Positions 15,515 to 23,471 of a stretch of DNA of 23,471 nucleotides are shown here, in pieces. The translations under genes were made by a program, and so were the position numbers. Below the pieces are notes generated by a model. That model was not told the origin of the DNA, did no database searches, and saw only the letters and a program-made list of their open reading frames with translations. The DNA is from Bacillus benzoevorans (GTDB lineage Bacteria; Bacillota; Bacilli; Bacillales; Cytobacillaceae): positions 1 to 23,471 of the forward strand of contig NZ_JACHGK010000032.1 in the NCBI RefSeq assembly GCF_014207535.1, given 5' to 3'. Positions within the stretch are counted from its first letter, which is position 1, and the number at the start of each line of letters is the position of its first letter.

Positions 15515-17404
15515 ATGCTTAGTTACTTCCCGAAACTTTATCCAGATGAATTATTATATAGTTGGTTTGCTCGTTATCATGACCATTCAAGTAACGAAAG
15601 TTCAAAGCAAACAATGCAAGAGCTATTTGGAAATGTGAGTTCGGTCGCTGTAGTTGATTTGCCTAGCAATTTAAATGCTTTTCATGAAAAGATAAATCAT
15701 TTTAATCCACCGAAAATAAACGATTTGATTTGTAATCATACTTTGTATAATTACTACACATTTTTTCAAACAAATGATATTAAGAAAAGAGCAATGGATT
15801 ATCTAAAGTACGGTGGCAAACCAGGGGCGATTCATATGTTCCTAGGCATTGCCGCATCCATAATAAAAGATGGGCAGTATCTTCGCTTTTGCCCTAGCTG
15901 TGTAAAACAGGATACAGAAAAGTATGGTGAAGCTTACTGGCATGTTAGCCACCAATTACCAAAAGTATATTACTGTCATATACATCAAGAGTTACTTCAC
16001 AATTCAAACATAGAATTACGCAACCCTCATAAACATGAATTTATTTCAGCTGAAAGAGCTGATTTAGTATCACCACATTTAATTAATTTATATTCACCAA
16101 AGACTGATCAGTATTTAAGAAGGCTTTCAGATGAAAGCATTAATTTAATAAATCTTATAGAAATAATTGAAACAGAAGAATTATCAGCTATTTATAAGTA
16201 CTTAATGCAAATAAATGGTTACGCTAATCATTTAGGGAAAGTGCATCAGCAATATTTTACGAAGCAATTTAAAAGATATTATGGTAAAGAATTTCTAACA
16301 TTAGTAGATTGTGATTTCGATGAACATTCTGATACATCATGGTTAAGAAGTATTGTTAGAAAGCACCGTAAAGCATTTCATCCTGTACAACACTTGTTGT
16401 TATTGGGATTATTAAACGTATCAGTTAAAGATTTAGAACAGTTTAAAGGGAAGCAGTATCAACCTTTTGGACAAGCACCGTATCACTGTTTGAATCCAGC
16501 AGCGGACCATTATAAAAAGCGCGTTATAGCAGAAGTAACTATTACAACTTGTACGGATACAAGAAGACCGGTAGGAACATTTAGTTGCGAATGTGGATTT
16601 ATTTATTCACGTCGCGGACCAGATATGGCAGAATCAGATAGTTTCAAAATTGGGAGAATCAAAGCTTTTGGAGATGTGTGGTTAGCAAGATTAAAAGAAT
16701 TAGTTCCTGAAGGATTAAGTTATTATCGTATTGCACAAGTTTTGAAATGTGATTATACAACTGTAAAAAAATACGCTGAGCATCAGAAGTCTTATAATCA
16801 TCAAAATAATCTATCCATATCACTTTTTAAAATTGAGAAAGAAAATGAGTGGGTCAATCTGTTAAGAGGATATCCTAATTTTACAATTACTCAGCTGAGA
16901 AATGAAGCGCCAGCCTTGTATGCTTGGCACTATCGAAATAATAGAGAATGGTTAAAGAAACATTATCCAAAGGCATCCACAAAACCGATTATTAATAAAC
17001 GAGTAGATTGGGAGAAGCGTGATTTGGAAATATTGACTCAAGTTAAGCAGGTTATTCAAGAATTATATTCGCTTGAAAAACCAGTGTATGTAAATAAAAG
17101 TCGAGTAGGAAAAGCTATTGGGCAATTGTCATTAATTGAAAAGCTATTAGATAAATTACCAAAAACAAAAGCCTATCTTGTTCAAAATTTAGAAACGCGT
17201 GAGCAATATCAAATTCGCCGTATTAAATGGGCTTGTAAGAAGCTTTATCTAGAAAAGGAAGAGCAGATAGTAGAATGGAAAGTTCAACGTTTAGCGGGAC
17301 TTAGAAAGAGCTTAAGTGTAAAAGTAGAAAATGCTTTACGAGATGAAATTAGATGGTATCAGCAAGGGGAAATGCCGATTGAAATTAAGACCATGGACTT
17401 TTGA
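15515..17404 (+). CDS. tnsD: Tn7-like target selector TnsD (TniQ family)
   Basis: Sequence-specific DNA-binding protein that recognises the end of glmS and recruits TnsC, producing insertion at attTn7; the position of this element fits. The 629 residues start with the TniQ signature YFPKLYPDELLYSWFARYH. A CCCH zinc finger is visible at C126-x2-C129 and C154-x2-H157. The TnsD-specific segment with CLNPAADHY (C325), C346 and FSCECGFIYSRRGPD (C358, C360) follows, then a helix-turn-helix at about 400-423 (LSYYRIAQVLKCDYTTVKKYA) and a helical DNA-binding C-terminus with a second similar motif (NKSRVGKAIGQ). It is longer than Tn7 TnsD (508). TAGGAGG precedes the ATG. Its last 26 nt overlap tnsE. 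Confidence 0.95.
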   Translation: MLSYFPKLYPDELLYSWFARYHDHSSNESSKQTMQELFGNVSSVAVVDLPSNLNAFHEKINHFNPPKINDLICNHTLYNYYTFFQTNDIKKRAMDYLKYGGKPGAIHMFLGIAASIIKDGQYLRFCPSCVKQDTEKYGEAYWHVSHQLPKVYYCHIHQELLHNSNIELRNPHKHEFISAERADLVSPHLINLYSPKTDQYLRRLSDESINLINLIEIIETEELSAIYKYLMQINGYANHLGKVHQQYFTKQFKRYYGKEFLTLVDCDFDEHSDTSWLRSIVRKHRKAFHPVQHLLLLGLLNVSVKDLEQFKGKQYQPFGQAPYHCLNPAADHYKKRVIAEVTITTCTDTRRPVGTFSCECGFIYSRRGPDMAESDSFKIGRIKAFGDVWLARLKELVPEGLSYYRIAQVLKCDYTTVKKYAEHQKSYNHQNNLSISLFKIEKENEWVNLLRGYPNFTITQLRNEAPALYAWHYRNNREWLKKHYPKASTKPIINKRVDWEKRDLEILTQVKQVIQELYSLEKPVYVNKSRVGKAIGQLSLIEKLLDKLPKTKAYLVQNLETREQYQIRRIKWACKKLYLEKEEQIVEWKVQRLAGLRKSLSVKVENALRDEIRWYQQGEMPIEIKTMDF

Positions 17405-18932
17405 TAAGGATAAAGAGGTTGTTTTGACATGGATAGGTAATGCAAAAATTACTGACGGTCAATGGCGTATAAGAGCAGGCTTTCAATATGATAATCAAAT
17501 TGAAACGTTAGAGTTTCCGATTGCAGCACTGCTTTTATTGAAAGTGGGAGCATTTTATAAAGATGGACAAATAATGGAGTCTAATACTACAGGAATCATT
17601 TATGATGCGAAAATTCCTAAATTAGATCAATGTAAGGTTATCAGCGCATTAGATGCGTGTAAAGAGGTTGGTTACTTCTTATTTGCTAACCCAGAATTTA
17701 TGAGCCAGTCTGTATTTAAATTCGTAGTGGAAGATAAAACATATGACCTTCCACAATTTGAATTCATTCGTGCTGTTTTTGGTGTTAATACAGTGATAAC
17801 TAACGCTATGATGCGACCAAATGGTTTGGAAATGTTAGTTAAAGCTACAAGATTAAATAATCCGAAAGCTTATTTGGAACTGGAAGATGATATTCCTAAT
17901 AACATTATAAAAGATGAAAATTTTATTCGTTATTTTGCTTGGTTATATTTTAGTCCAAGTATCAAAGCATCGTTTGAATCCGTTTATACGCTACTTACAC
18001 TTAAACAAGGCAAAAAGGAATATTTGAATCTAGAAGTACAGCTTCCAGAGATCTTTAATACACAAATTAGATTTAGAGGAATACAAAAAGGTAATAAGTT
18101 TTTGATTTTACAATGGTTAGGATCAGATATGGAAGGAACCACCTTTACTGATATCAAAGTTAAACATAAGGCTTTTAAGAAAAGAATAGCAGCGCCTGGT
18201 AAACGTAAATATCGAAAATCATTCAAAGAAGATACTACTGAAAATCTCTTAAATGATGATTCAACTAAACGTTCTAAGCAAGATGCAAATCAACAAGTAC
18301 AGGATATACCGAGTACACAGTTACAATTTAATAATCTTGCTCAGGTACATAAAATTTACGGTGATACTCAAGAAGTGAGTAAAGGTGATATTTATATATT
18401 AAATCATGGGAAAGGTGGCGGTATTCAAAAGCAGCAACAAATAGTAGGACTTGATGAATCAATTTATGGGGGAACTATTCAACCGATTGATTTTAAAACT
18501 TTAGAAGTTACGAAGGATATTGGATGGCAAGGGTTAGAGAAGTTTATAAAGATGATTCAATTATTAGCTCAAGATGCAAATAAATATCAAGTAGCAATGA
18601 ATTTTGTTTATCTGCCATTAGGAAGGAAATTTTCATTTATTAATGACAATTTAAGAAGATGTGCGTGTTTGGTTAAAGTCATAAATTATTTAACAAATAA
18701 AACTCAGTATGTGATTGAAATAGCAACGCCTGATGGTAAGTCGTTATCTACGTTGATTATCTATCAATCCAATGTTGATGAGAAATTTTTAAGAGATTTG
18801 CTACAGAAGTTAATGTTACAAAGTGGTTCATGGAATAAAAAGATTTTAAGTAGCTTAGATTGTGAAAAATTAAAACACACAAGTAATACTTTAGTTGATT
18901 GGAAAGACAAGTTAATAATGAAATTGAAGTAA
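17379..18932 (+). CDS. tnsE: Tn7-like target selector TnsE
   Basis: In Tn7, TnsE directs transposition into mobile plasmids and lagging-strand DNA through 3'-recessed ends and the sliding clamp. This 517-residue product begins KLRPWTFDKDKEVVL and continues with WIGNAKITDGQWRIRAGF and LEFPIAALLLLKVGA, which parallel the N-terminus of Tn7 TnsE. The C-terminal domain (about 375-517) has the TnsE-like pattern GLEKFIKMIQ, LPLGRKFSFIND and LVKVINYL. A low-complexity linker (about 270-310) separates the halves. I prefer the TTG at 17379, 8 nt after AAGGGGA; the first ATG (17331) lies deep inside tnsD in another frame. Length is close to Tn7 TnsE (538). With TnsD present, the element has two transposition routes. 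Confidence 0.85.
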   Translation: MKLRPWTFDKDKEVVLTWIGNAKITDGQWRIRAGFQYDNQIETLEFPIAALLLLKVGAFYKDGQIMESNTTGIIYDAKIPKLDQCKVISALDACKEVGYFLFANPEFMSQSVFKFVVEDKTYDLPQFEFIRAVFGVNTVITNAMMRPNGLEMLVKATRLNNPKAYLELEDDIPNNIIKDENFIRYFAWLYFSPSIKASFESVYTLLTLKQGKKEYLNLEVQLPEIFNTQIRFRGIQKGNKFLILQWLGSDMEGTTFTDIKVKHKAFKKRIAAPGKRKYRKSFKEDTTENLLNDDSTKRSKQDANQQVQDIPSTQLQFNNLAQVHKIYGDTQEVSKGDIYILNHGKGGGIQKQQQIVGLDESIYGGTIQPIDFKTLEVTKDIGWQGLEKFIKMIQLLAQDANKYQVAMNFVYLPLGRKFSFINDNLRRCACLVKVINYLTNKTQYVIEIATPDGKSLSTLIIYQSNVDEKFLRDLLQKLMLQSGSWNKKILSSLDCEKLKHTSNTLVDWKDKLIMKLK

Positions 18933-18949
18933 AGAGAGATGATAAAGTA

Positions 18950-20152
18950 TTGATAAATATAAAAATGTACCCTGCTGAAAATGGGGATTGTTTTTTAATC
19001 TCCTTGGGGGAAAAAAATCGTAAACATATATTAATTGATTGTGGATATGCAGATACATACTATAACTATTTGAAAGAGGATTTACAAGAATTAAAAAAGC
19101 TAGGTGAGAAAATAAATTTATTTATTTTAACTCATATCGATGAGGATCATATACTGGGGGCAATTGCCTTTATTGAAGATAATAATAAGTCTAAAAATAT
19201 AGAAATAGAAGAAGTCTGGTATAACTGTTATCGACATTTACAGATGGATAAAAATCAAGGGACTCTAAGTGATAAGGAAAAAAGAATATTACAAAGAGAA
19301 ATTGCATTAGGAGAATCATATGTGAAGAGAGAGTCATTCAGTGAAATTAGTAAATCTGAAGTAAGTGTAAAACAAGGTTCTACTCTGGGTGCCCTATTAT
19401 TAGCAGGGGGATATAAATGGAATAGTAGTTTCGAAGGTAAGGCTGTATCACAAGATAATATTGAAAAAATTAAATTTGGTGATGTATTTATTAATATACT
19501 TTCACCTAATAACGAGAAATTAGAAAAATTGAAGAAAAAGTGGCTAAAAGAACTTACAAATAAGAAGTGGAATTTTAACATTACAGAAGATCAGTTATTT
19601 GATGATGCTTTCGAGTTTATGTTGCTAATGTATGAAGAATTACAGATTGATAAAACAGAAGTTTCTTTAGAAGAAAACAAAACTATTGAATCAGTAGAAA
19701 GACTTATTCAAGGGAAAGTAAATCTTGACAATTCTCCAACAAATGGATCTTCGATAGCTATTTGTATTAATTATGAAGGAAGGAATCTATTGTTTTTAGC
19801 TGATGGGCATCCAGATATTTTATATGAAAATATATATAATTTAGGGATTGAAAAATTTGATTTAGTAAAAGTTCCACACCATGGGAGTAGAAAAAATATG
19901 ACATTAAAGTTATCAGAGGTATTAAAAAGTGATAGATTTTTAATTTCCACTAACGGTAGTAAGCATACACATCCTAATTTAGAATCTTTAGCAAAACTTA
20001 TTTATAAGAATAAGGACATAAATAAAGAATTTTATTTTAATTATGAAACAAAAGCATCTAAATGGATTTGCACAGAAGAAATGAAAAAGAGCTTTAATTT
20101 AGAGGTAGTTGTGGGAACTGGTTCCTCACCCCTAAATATAGCTGTAGATTAG
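18950..20152 (+). CDS. Metallo-beta-lactamase-fold hydrolase (ComEC-like), putative defence-module subunit
   Basis: A soluble 400-residue protein of the metallo-beta-lactamase fold. It opens with MYPAENGDCFLI and HILIDCGYA, has the metal motif THIDEDH at 61-67 (HxDxDH form), a later LADGHPD, and the C-terminal VPHHGSRK followed by STNGSKHTHPN, the set found in ComEC-type nucleases/hydrolases. The substrate is unknown. TTG 18950 was chosen: GAGAG lies 11 nt upstream and the N-terminus fits the family; an ATG at 18965 would cut into the first strand. It begins 17 nt after tnsE and ends 11 nt before the protease-NACHT gene, so the two form a unit. MBL proteins of this type accompany protease-linked STAND NTPases in AVAST type I as I recall, which suggests a nucleic-acid- or metabolite-degrading effector or accessory role. 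Confidence 0.85.
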   Translation: MINIKMYPAENGDCFLISLGEKNRKHILIDCGYADTYYNYLKEDLQELKKLGEKINLFILTHIDEDHILGAIAFIEDNNKSKNIEIEEVWYNCYRHLQMDKNQGTLSDKEKRILQREIALGESYVKRESFSEISKSEVSVKQGSTLGALLLAGGYKWNSSFEGKAVSQDNIEKIKFGDVFINILSPNNEKLEKLKKKWLKELTNKKWNFNITEDQLFDDAFEFMLLMYEELQIDKTEVSLEENKTIESVERLIQGKVNLDNSPTNGSSIAICINYEGRNLLFLADGHPDILYENIYNLGIEKFDLVKVPHHGSRKNMTLKLSEVLKSDRFLISTNGSKHTHPNLESLAKLIYKNKDINKEFYFNYETKASKWICTEEMKKSFNLEVVVGTGSSPLNIAVD

Positions 20153-20163
20153 GAGGGGAAGTA

Positions 20164-23100
20164 ATGGATTTTTCATCTAGAGTGTCTATACCAAGAATTG
20201 AATGTGGCAATCTAACTTCAAGCGGTTTTTTAGTTTCAAATGATAAGGTTATTACAGCATTACATGCTATAAAACCTTATTTACAAAAAGAAGTTGAAGT
20301 GATTAAAGTAACTTTTATTAATGAGCAAGGATTAGAAATCGCATTTAACGCAGAACCTCTATTGAATGTAGGTGGTTGGGAAGAATATGAGATTATTTGT
20401 TTGCAACTAAATCAGCAAGTGGAAGATTTTGAAATTATTAAATGCATAGATTATAGGTTCTATTCTACAACTGAGTGCATTACTTATGGGTACCCAGCAG
20501 TTGCAAAAGAAAAAGGTACATCAATAGATTTGGAAATCCGAAACGAGTTTAAAGATGTAGACATTGACTACGGCTCTAATTTAGATATTAAGGTAAAATC
20601 TGATTCTATTAAAGATTATAGTGGTTGTTCAGGAGGACCATTACTATACAATAATCAAGCAGTCGCTGTTATGTTAGAACAAGTAAGTGAAAGTAAAGAA
20701 GCAAGTAGACTTTGTGCGATAAGCCTCTATGTTTATAGAGAATACCTAAATTTAATAGGAGTTCCACTTTTCACAAAGAAACATGAGTCAGAATACGAAG
20801 AATATATCTTATCATTAAAGTATACATTACAAGAACAATTGGAAAATAATTTAAAAAGAAATATAGAAGAAAATAAAGTGAATCCCTTAGGCTTTTCTAT
20901 ATCTGTTCAACCTAAACAACGTAGTAAAGAAGATATCAGTTTTAACAAAATCTTAGAAGATGATCAATCTGTGATAATTTTGTCAAAACCCGGTGGTGGA
21001 AAGACATACTTATTACATATGCTTATGTTAGAGATTATTGAAAATCCACAGGTCTCTATTGGTAAGGTACCAATCTATCTAAAAGCTAAGGAATGGTATA
21101 GAGGGTATGAAAAGATTGTAGAAGGAATAAGAAACGAGTTAGTGTATTATTTACCGGATATCAAAGATGAGCAAATAATTGAGGGTTTAAAATCTGGTAA
21201 ATACATTTTACTTATAGATGGATTAGATGAAGTAATTAATAATAAGGACCTGTTTATTAGAGAAATACGTAGAGTATCCCAATTTGAAAAAACTAAGATT
21301 ATTATGACTTGTCGTCAGCAAAACTATCATAATGAATTTTATAAAATATTAACAGAATATACCCTAAAAGCTTTGTCTGATACACAAATTCAAGAATATA
21401 TTGAAACTGTATTTGAAGAAAGGGTTCATTATGGTTACATTCATGAACTAAAAAAACAATTAAAAGATTTAATCGAGAATCCGCTATTTCTTTATATGAC
21501 TGCTCACATTATGAAAGAGATGACTGATAAAATCATACCAAAAAATAAATCTGAGTTATATGCGATGTTTATATCTTATATTATGCAAGAAAGATTATTA
21601 AAAGATGGAACATATCTAGAAATGGCTTTTGAATTTGATGTTAAAGAAGAAATATTAATGGAATTTGCCTATTTGAATTTTAGGAAAAAAAATAGCTCGG
21701 TAAAGCTTAGAGATGTAGTAGGTAGTCGAATTGAGGGGCAAGAGAATTTAAATTTAATAAAAAAAGAAATATTGCAAACTGGAGTTCTTTTGGAAGAAAG
21801 AAATCGCATAGAATTCTTCCATCCCTCAATAGAAGAATATTTTGTAGCTCTTAAGCTTTCGAGACTTCCTGAAGATGAGATTTCGAATTTTGTTGACATA
21901 AATTATTTAAATGAAGGTTATTATGAGGTATTTAAATTTACGTCTGGTCTTTTAAGAAATTATGAGCAACAAAATTTAATTCTAGACAAATTAGAGACAA
22001 AGGATATCTATTTATATCGTCAATGTTTAGAATCAAGGTTTAACTTTAATAATAATTTAGATAAGATTTGGACAAATGAGTATCTAGAGGAATATTTTAC
22101 ACAGATGCGAAGCAGTTATTTGAATATCATAGATAACTTCTTTGAGAGTATAAAGCGTGAATTTTACCCCTGGTGCGAGCAACAAGATCTTTGTAACAAT
22201 GATAATATTGCTATTGTAGGGGCTTTAGACAGAGCTAGCTTAACTCTAAGTATAGAAATAGTAAGAAATGATATAGATGAAAGAACTATTATAGTAAGTG
22301 AAGAAGCAGGATCTGCTACCATGGAGAGACAAGATGAGGATGGAAATGTTATAAGTATACCTATTATTTCTTTACAATCATCTAATCATTGGTATTTTGA
22401 TCTTAGAAAAACAGATTTAGGTTTAGACTCTTCGAGAGAAGTTGCTCTTTACATTATAAAGAATCAATTAAAAGAATTGATAGAAAAAGAAAGATTATAT
22501 AATTACGAATCTCCAGAAAGTATAGTCCCTTGTATTGAATATGTTTTGAATAATTTACCGAGTCAATATTTCTCTATAAGAGATTTAAATGGTGAAGTAA
22601 GTAAAGTTAGTTTAAGTAAACACCCTGTACAGCATATTCTTAAAGTTCTCTTATATGGAGATAATATTTTTAAATATGCGCAATCAAGAAGTTCCTATGG
22701 TCGTTTAAATAATGAATTTATAACAGGTGTTCTAATGAGGTTTTTTAAATTAATAGGTGAAAGGATAGAATTCAAAGATTATTTATTACCTCAATCAGAT
22801 ATAAAGCCAAATAAAAATATTTGTTCTTCTTGGGAGTTATGGAGCAATGAAAGAATTAAAGAGAGATTAAAAAAGTTTTTTGAATTCTATCAAAGAGCGT
22901 ATCGAACTTTAGTAGAGCAATGCTTTCCTTCAATTTATCAGCATATGAGATTGTATGCTATTGGTCCTGTTAGATTTGAAATTGGATTAAGCAAGTATAA
23001 AGAACACTATACAGGCATTAGTATAGAGTGGTTTCCAGTGAAGTCGATAGGTGAATCGGCAGTAATTTTTAAGGCAGAGCAAACAAAGTCATTTGGAGAT

Positions 23101-23286
23101 GTTGACTTTGAAAGAAGACTGGCTTTGATTGACCAAGAGCTTTTAAAGCTGAATAGGAACTTAATTGGAGGGCATTCACTTCAAACTGCTGCAATAGATC
23201 AATATCTTTATGATGATAAAAAGTTGAGAAAGATGGTTTATAAAGAAATAGAAAATGAATTAGAGTTTATATTAGGTAAATTTTAA
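20164..23286 (+). CDS. Trypsin-like protease / NACHT NTPase fusion, putative NLR-type antiphage protein
   Basis: A 1040-residue protein with an N-terminal trypsin-like protease (about 1-200): His34 in ITALHAI, Glu76 where an Asp is usual (YEIICLQL), and nucleophile Ser156 in GCSGGPLL. A NACHT-type STAND NTPase follows: Walker A KPGGGKT with K280, Walker B LLIDGLDE with D352 and D355-E356, an arginine-containing MTCRQQ, and the helical FFHPSIEEYFVALKLS element near 551. The C-terminal half (about 580-1040) matches no repeat or domain I recognise and is the probable ligand sensor. No signal peptide or membrane span is evident. GGAGGGG lies 4-5 nt before ATG. Immediately behind the MBL gene. By family logic, sensing of an invader would drive ATP-dependent oligomerisation and unleash the protease; that role is inference. 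Confidence 0.9.
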   Translation: MDFSSRVSIPRIECGNLTSSGFLVSNDKVITALHAIKPYLQKEVEVIKVTFINEQGLEIAFNAEPLLNVGGWEEYEIICLQLNQQVEDFEIIKCIDYRFYSTTECITYGYPAVAKEKGTSIDLEIRNEFKDVDIDYGSNLDIKVKSDSIKDYSGCSGGPLLYNNQAVAVMLEQVSESKEASRLCAISLYVYREYLNLIGVPLFTKKHESEYEEYILSLKYTLQEQLENNLKRNIEENKVNPLGFSISVQPKQRSKEDISFNKILEDDQSVIILSKPGGGKTYLLHMLMLEIIENPQVSIGKVPIYLKAKEWYRGYEKIVEGIRNELVYYLPDIKDEQIIEGLKSGKYILLIDGLDEVINNKDLFIREIRRVSQFEKTKIIMTCRQQNYHNEFYKILTEYTLKALSDTQIQEYIETVFEERVHYGYIHELKKQLKDLIENPLFLYMTAHIMKEMTDKIIPKNKSELYAMFISYIMQERLLKDGTYLEMAFEFDVKEEILMEFAYLNFRKKNSSVKLRDVVGSRIEGQENLNLIKKEILQTGVLLEERNRIEFFHPSIEEYFVALKLSRLPEDEISNFVDINYLNEGYYEVFKFTSGLLRNYEQQNLILDKLETKDIYLYRQCLESRFNFNNNLDKIWTNEYLEEYFTQMRSSYLNIIDNFFESIKREFYPWCEQQDLCNNDNIAIVGALDRASLTLSIEIVRNDIDERTIIVSEEAGSATMERQDEDGNVISIPIISLQSSNHWYFDLRKTDLGLDSSREVALYIIKNQLKELIEKERLYNYESPESIVPCIEYVLNNLPSQYFSIRDLNGEVSKVSLSKHPVQHILKVLLYGDNIFKYAQSRSSYGRLNNEFITGVLMRFFKLIGERIEFKDYLLPQSDIKPNKNICSSWELWSNERIKERLKKFFEFYQRAYRTLVEQCFPSIYQHMRLYAIGPVRFEIGLSKYKEHYTGISIEWFPVKSIGESAVIFKAEQTKSFGDVDFERRLALIDQELLKLNRNLIGGHSLQTAAIDQYLYDDKKLRKMVYKEIENELEFILGKF

Positions 23287-23384
23287 GTTTCACTGCATGG
23301 TAATATTATGTTGTTAAAACATGTAAGGGGGTACCGTTTTATTTTGATGAATTCTAAAGTTGTAATTTTATGATACTTATGGTA
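23287..23384. other. AT-rich gap between NACHT gene and IS element
   Basis: About 100 bp with no gene. I see no hairpin followed by a T-run, so no clear terminator for the cargo operon; a terminator may have been displaced by the IS insertion. Confidence 0.5.
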
Positions 23385-23471
23385 TGTCAACACTAAACTA
23401 GACAATTTTTTTATGGTCTTTGTTCCTATATTCGACTGGGCTTAAATAATCAAGGGTACTGTGAATTCTGA
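23385..23471 (-). mobile_element. IS3-family insertion sequence, right end (partial)
   Basis: The likely IS terminus starts with TGTCAACACTAAACTAGACA at 23385, a TG-ended inverted-repeat-like sequence, with a transposase C-terminus reading toward it on the minus strand. The remainder is outside the window. Confidence 0.7.
23398..23471 (-). CDS. IS3-family (IS150-type) transposase OrfB, C-terminal end only
   Basis: The minus strand reads RIHSTLDYLSPVEYRNKD and a few more residues, then a TAG stop at 23398-23400. The pattern RxHSTLxYLSPVEY is the hallmark C-terminus of IS3-family OrfB integrase-type transposases. Only 24 residues are visible, so intactness cannot be judged. It lies convergent to the defence gene. 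Confidence 0.85.
   Translation of the reverse strand, partial: RIHSTLDYLSPVEYRNKDHKKIV

Larger units (their letters stand above)
9607..23471 (+). mobile_element. Tn7-like transposon (glmS-proximal end through cargo; distal end outside window)
   Basis: The element starts with TGT and tandem AATAAAG repeats, followed by a zinc-cluster gene, tnsA, tnsB, tnsC, tnsD, tnsE and a two-gene putative defence cargo, all in one direction away from glmS. This is the same polarity as Tn7, whose right end with tnsA lies next to glmS. The DNA is visibly more AT-rich than the host genes before it. The other end was not found; the window stops inside an IS3-family element that is probably nested in the cargo. 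No cas genes are seen in the window, and TnsD plus TnsE indicate the classical dual-target type. Confidence 0.93.

Noticed and set aside
17331..17378. Upstream ATG start for tnsE
   Set aside because: It would lie deep inside tnsD with no ribosome-binding site, and the added residues do not fit the TnsE start.
23385..23404. TGTCAACACTAAACTAGACA considered as the distal end of the Tn7-like element
   Set aside because: It flanks an IS3-family transposase tail on the minus strand and lacks AATAAAG/CTTTATT repeats, so it fits an IS terminus better.
9607..23471. CRISPR-associated transposon
   Set aside because: No cas gene, no repeat-spacer array in the window, and both TnsD and TnsE are present; it fits a classical Tn7-type element.

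Overview
The window looks like a chromosomal segment of a Bacillaceae member (Bacillus/Neobacillus type). Support: the 3' part of a 5S rRNA followed by a Bacillus-style tRNA cluster, the gene order sigW-rsiW-cdaA-cdaR-glmM-glmS with each protein close in length to its B. subtilis counterpart, and a glmS ribozyme ahead of glmS. All complete genes are on the + strand.

Layout: (1) 1-1060: 5S rRNA 3' part, a short tRNA-Asn 5' fragment, then tRNAs Asn, Thr(GGT), Glu, Val, Thr(TGT), Tyr, Gln, Lys and a strong terminator. (2) 1120-1834: an orphan molybdate permease gene modB, preceded by a short overlapping reading frame that may be the tail of a lost modA. (3) 1835-2180: non-coding, with a weak candidate for a miniature or vestigial IS. 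(4) 2181-7312: sigma-W with its own promoter and anti-sigma factor, then the c-di-AMP cyclase cdaA, its regulator cdaR, and glmM. (5) 7355-9584: promoter, glmS ribozyme and glmS.

(6) From about 9607 to the end of the window: a large AT-rich Tn7-like transposon inserted about 22-25 bp after the glmS stop codon, the classical attTn7 position. Its glmS-proximal end has three tandem AATAAAG-type repeats (candidate TnsB sites), then a terminator hairpin. A tightly packed operon follows: an unrecognised 407-aa Cys-cluster protein, TnsA, TnsB, TnsC, TnsD and TnsE. Catalytic motifs are intact in TnsA, TnsB and TnsC, and TnsD has its zinc ligands, so the machinery looks functional. TnsD should direct glmS targeting; TnsE should allow spread to replicating or mobile DNA.

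(7) Directly behind tnsE, in the same orientation and with 17- and 11-nt gaps, are two cargo genes: a ComEC-like metallo-beta-lactamase-fold hydrolase and a 1040-aa trypsin-like protease/NACHT NTPase fusion with an unrecognised C-terminal half. This looks like an NLR-type antiphage module related in composition to AVAST type I or bNACHT systems. The last ~90 bases are the end of an IS3-family element on the opposite strand. The distal end of the Tn7-like element is not in the window.

The most interesting points are the two-gene MBL plus trypsin-NACHT module riding on a complete Tn7-like element, and the uncharacterised 407-aa gene that begins the transposition operon.
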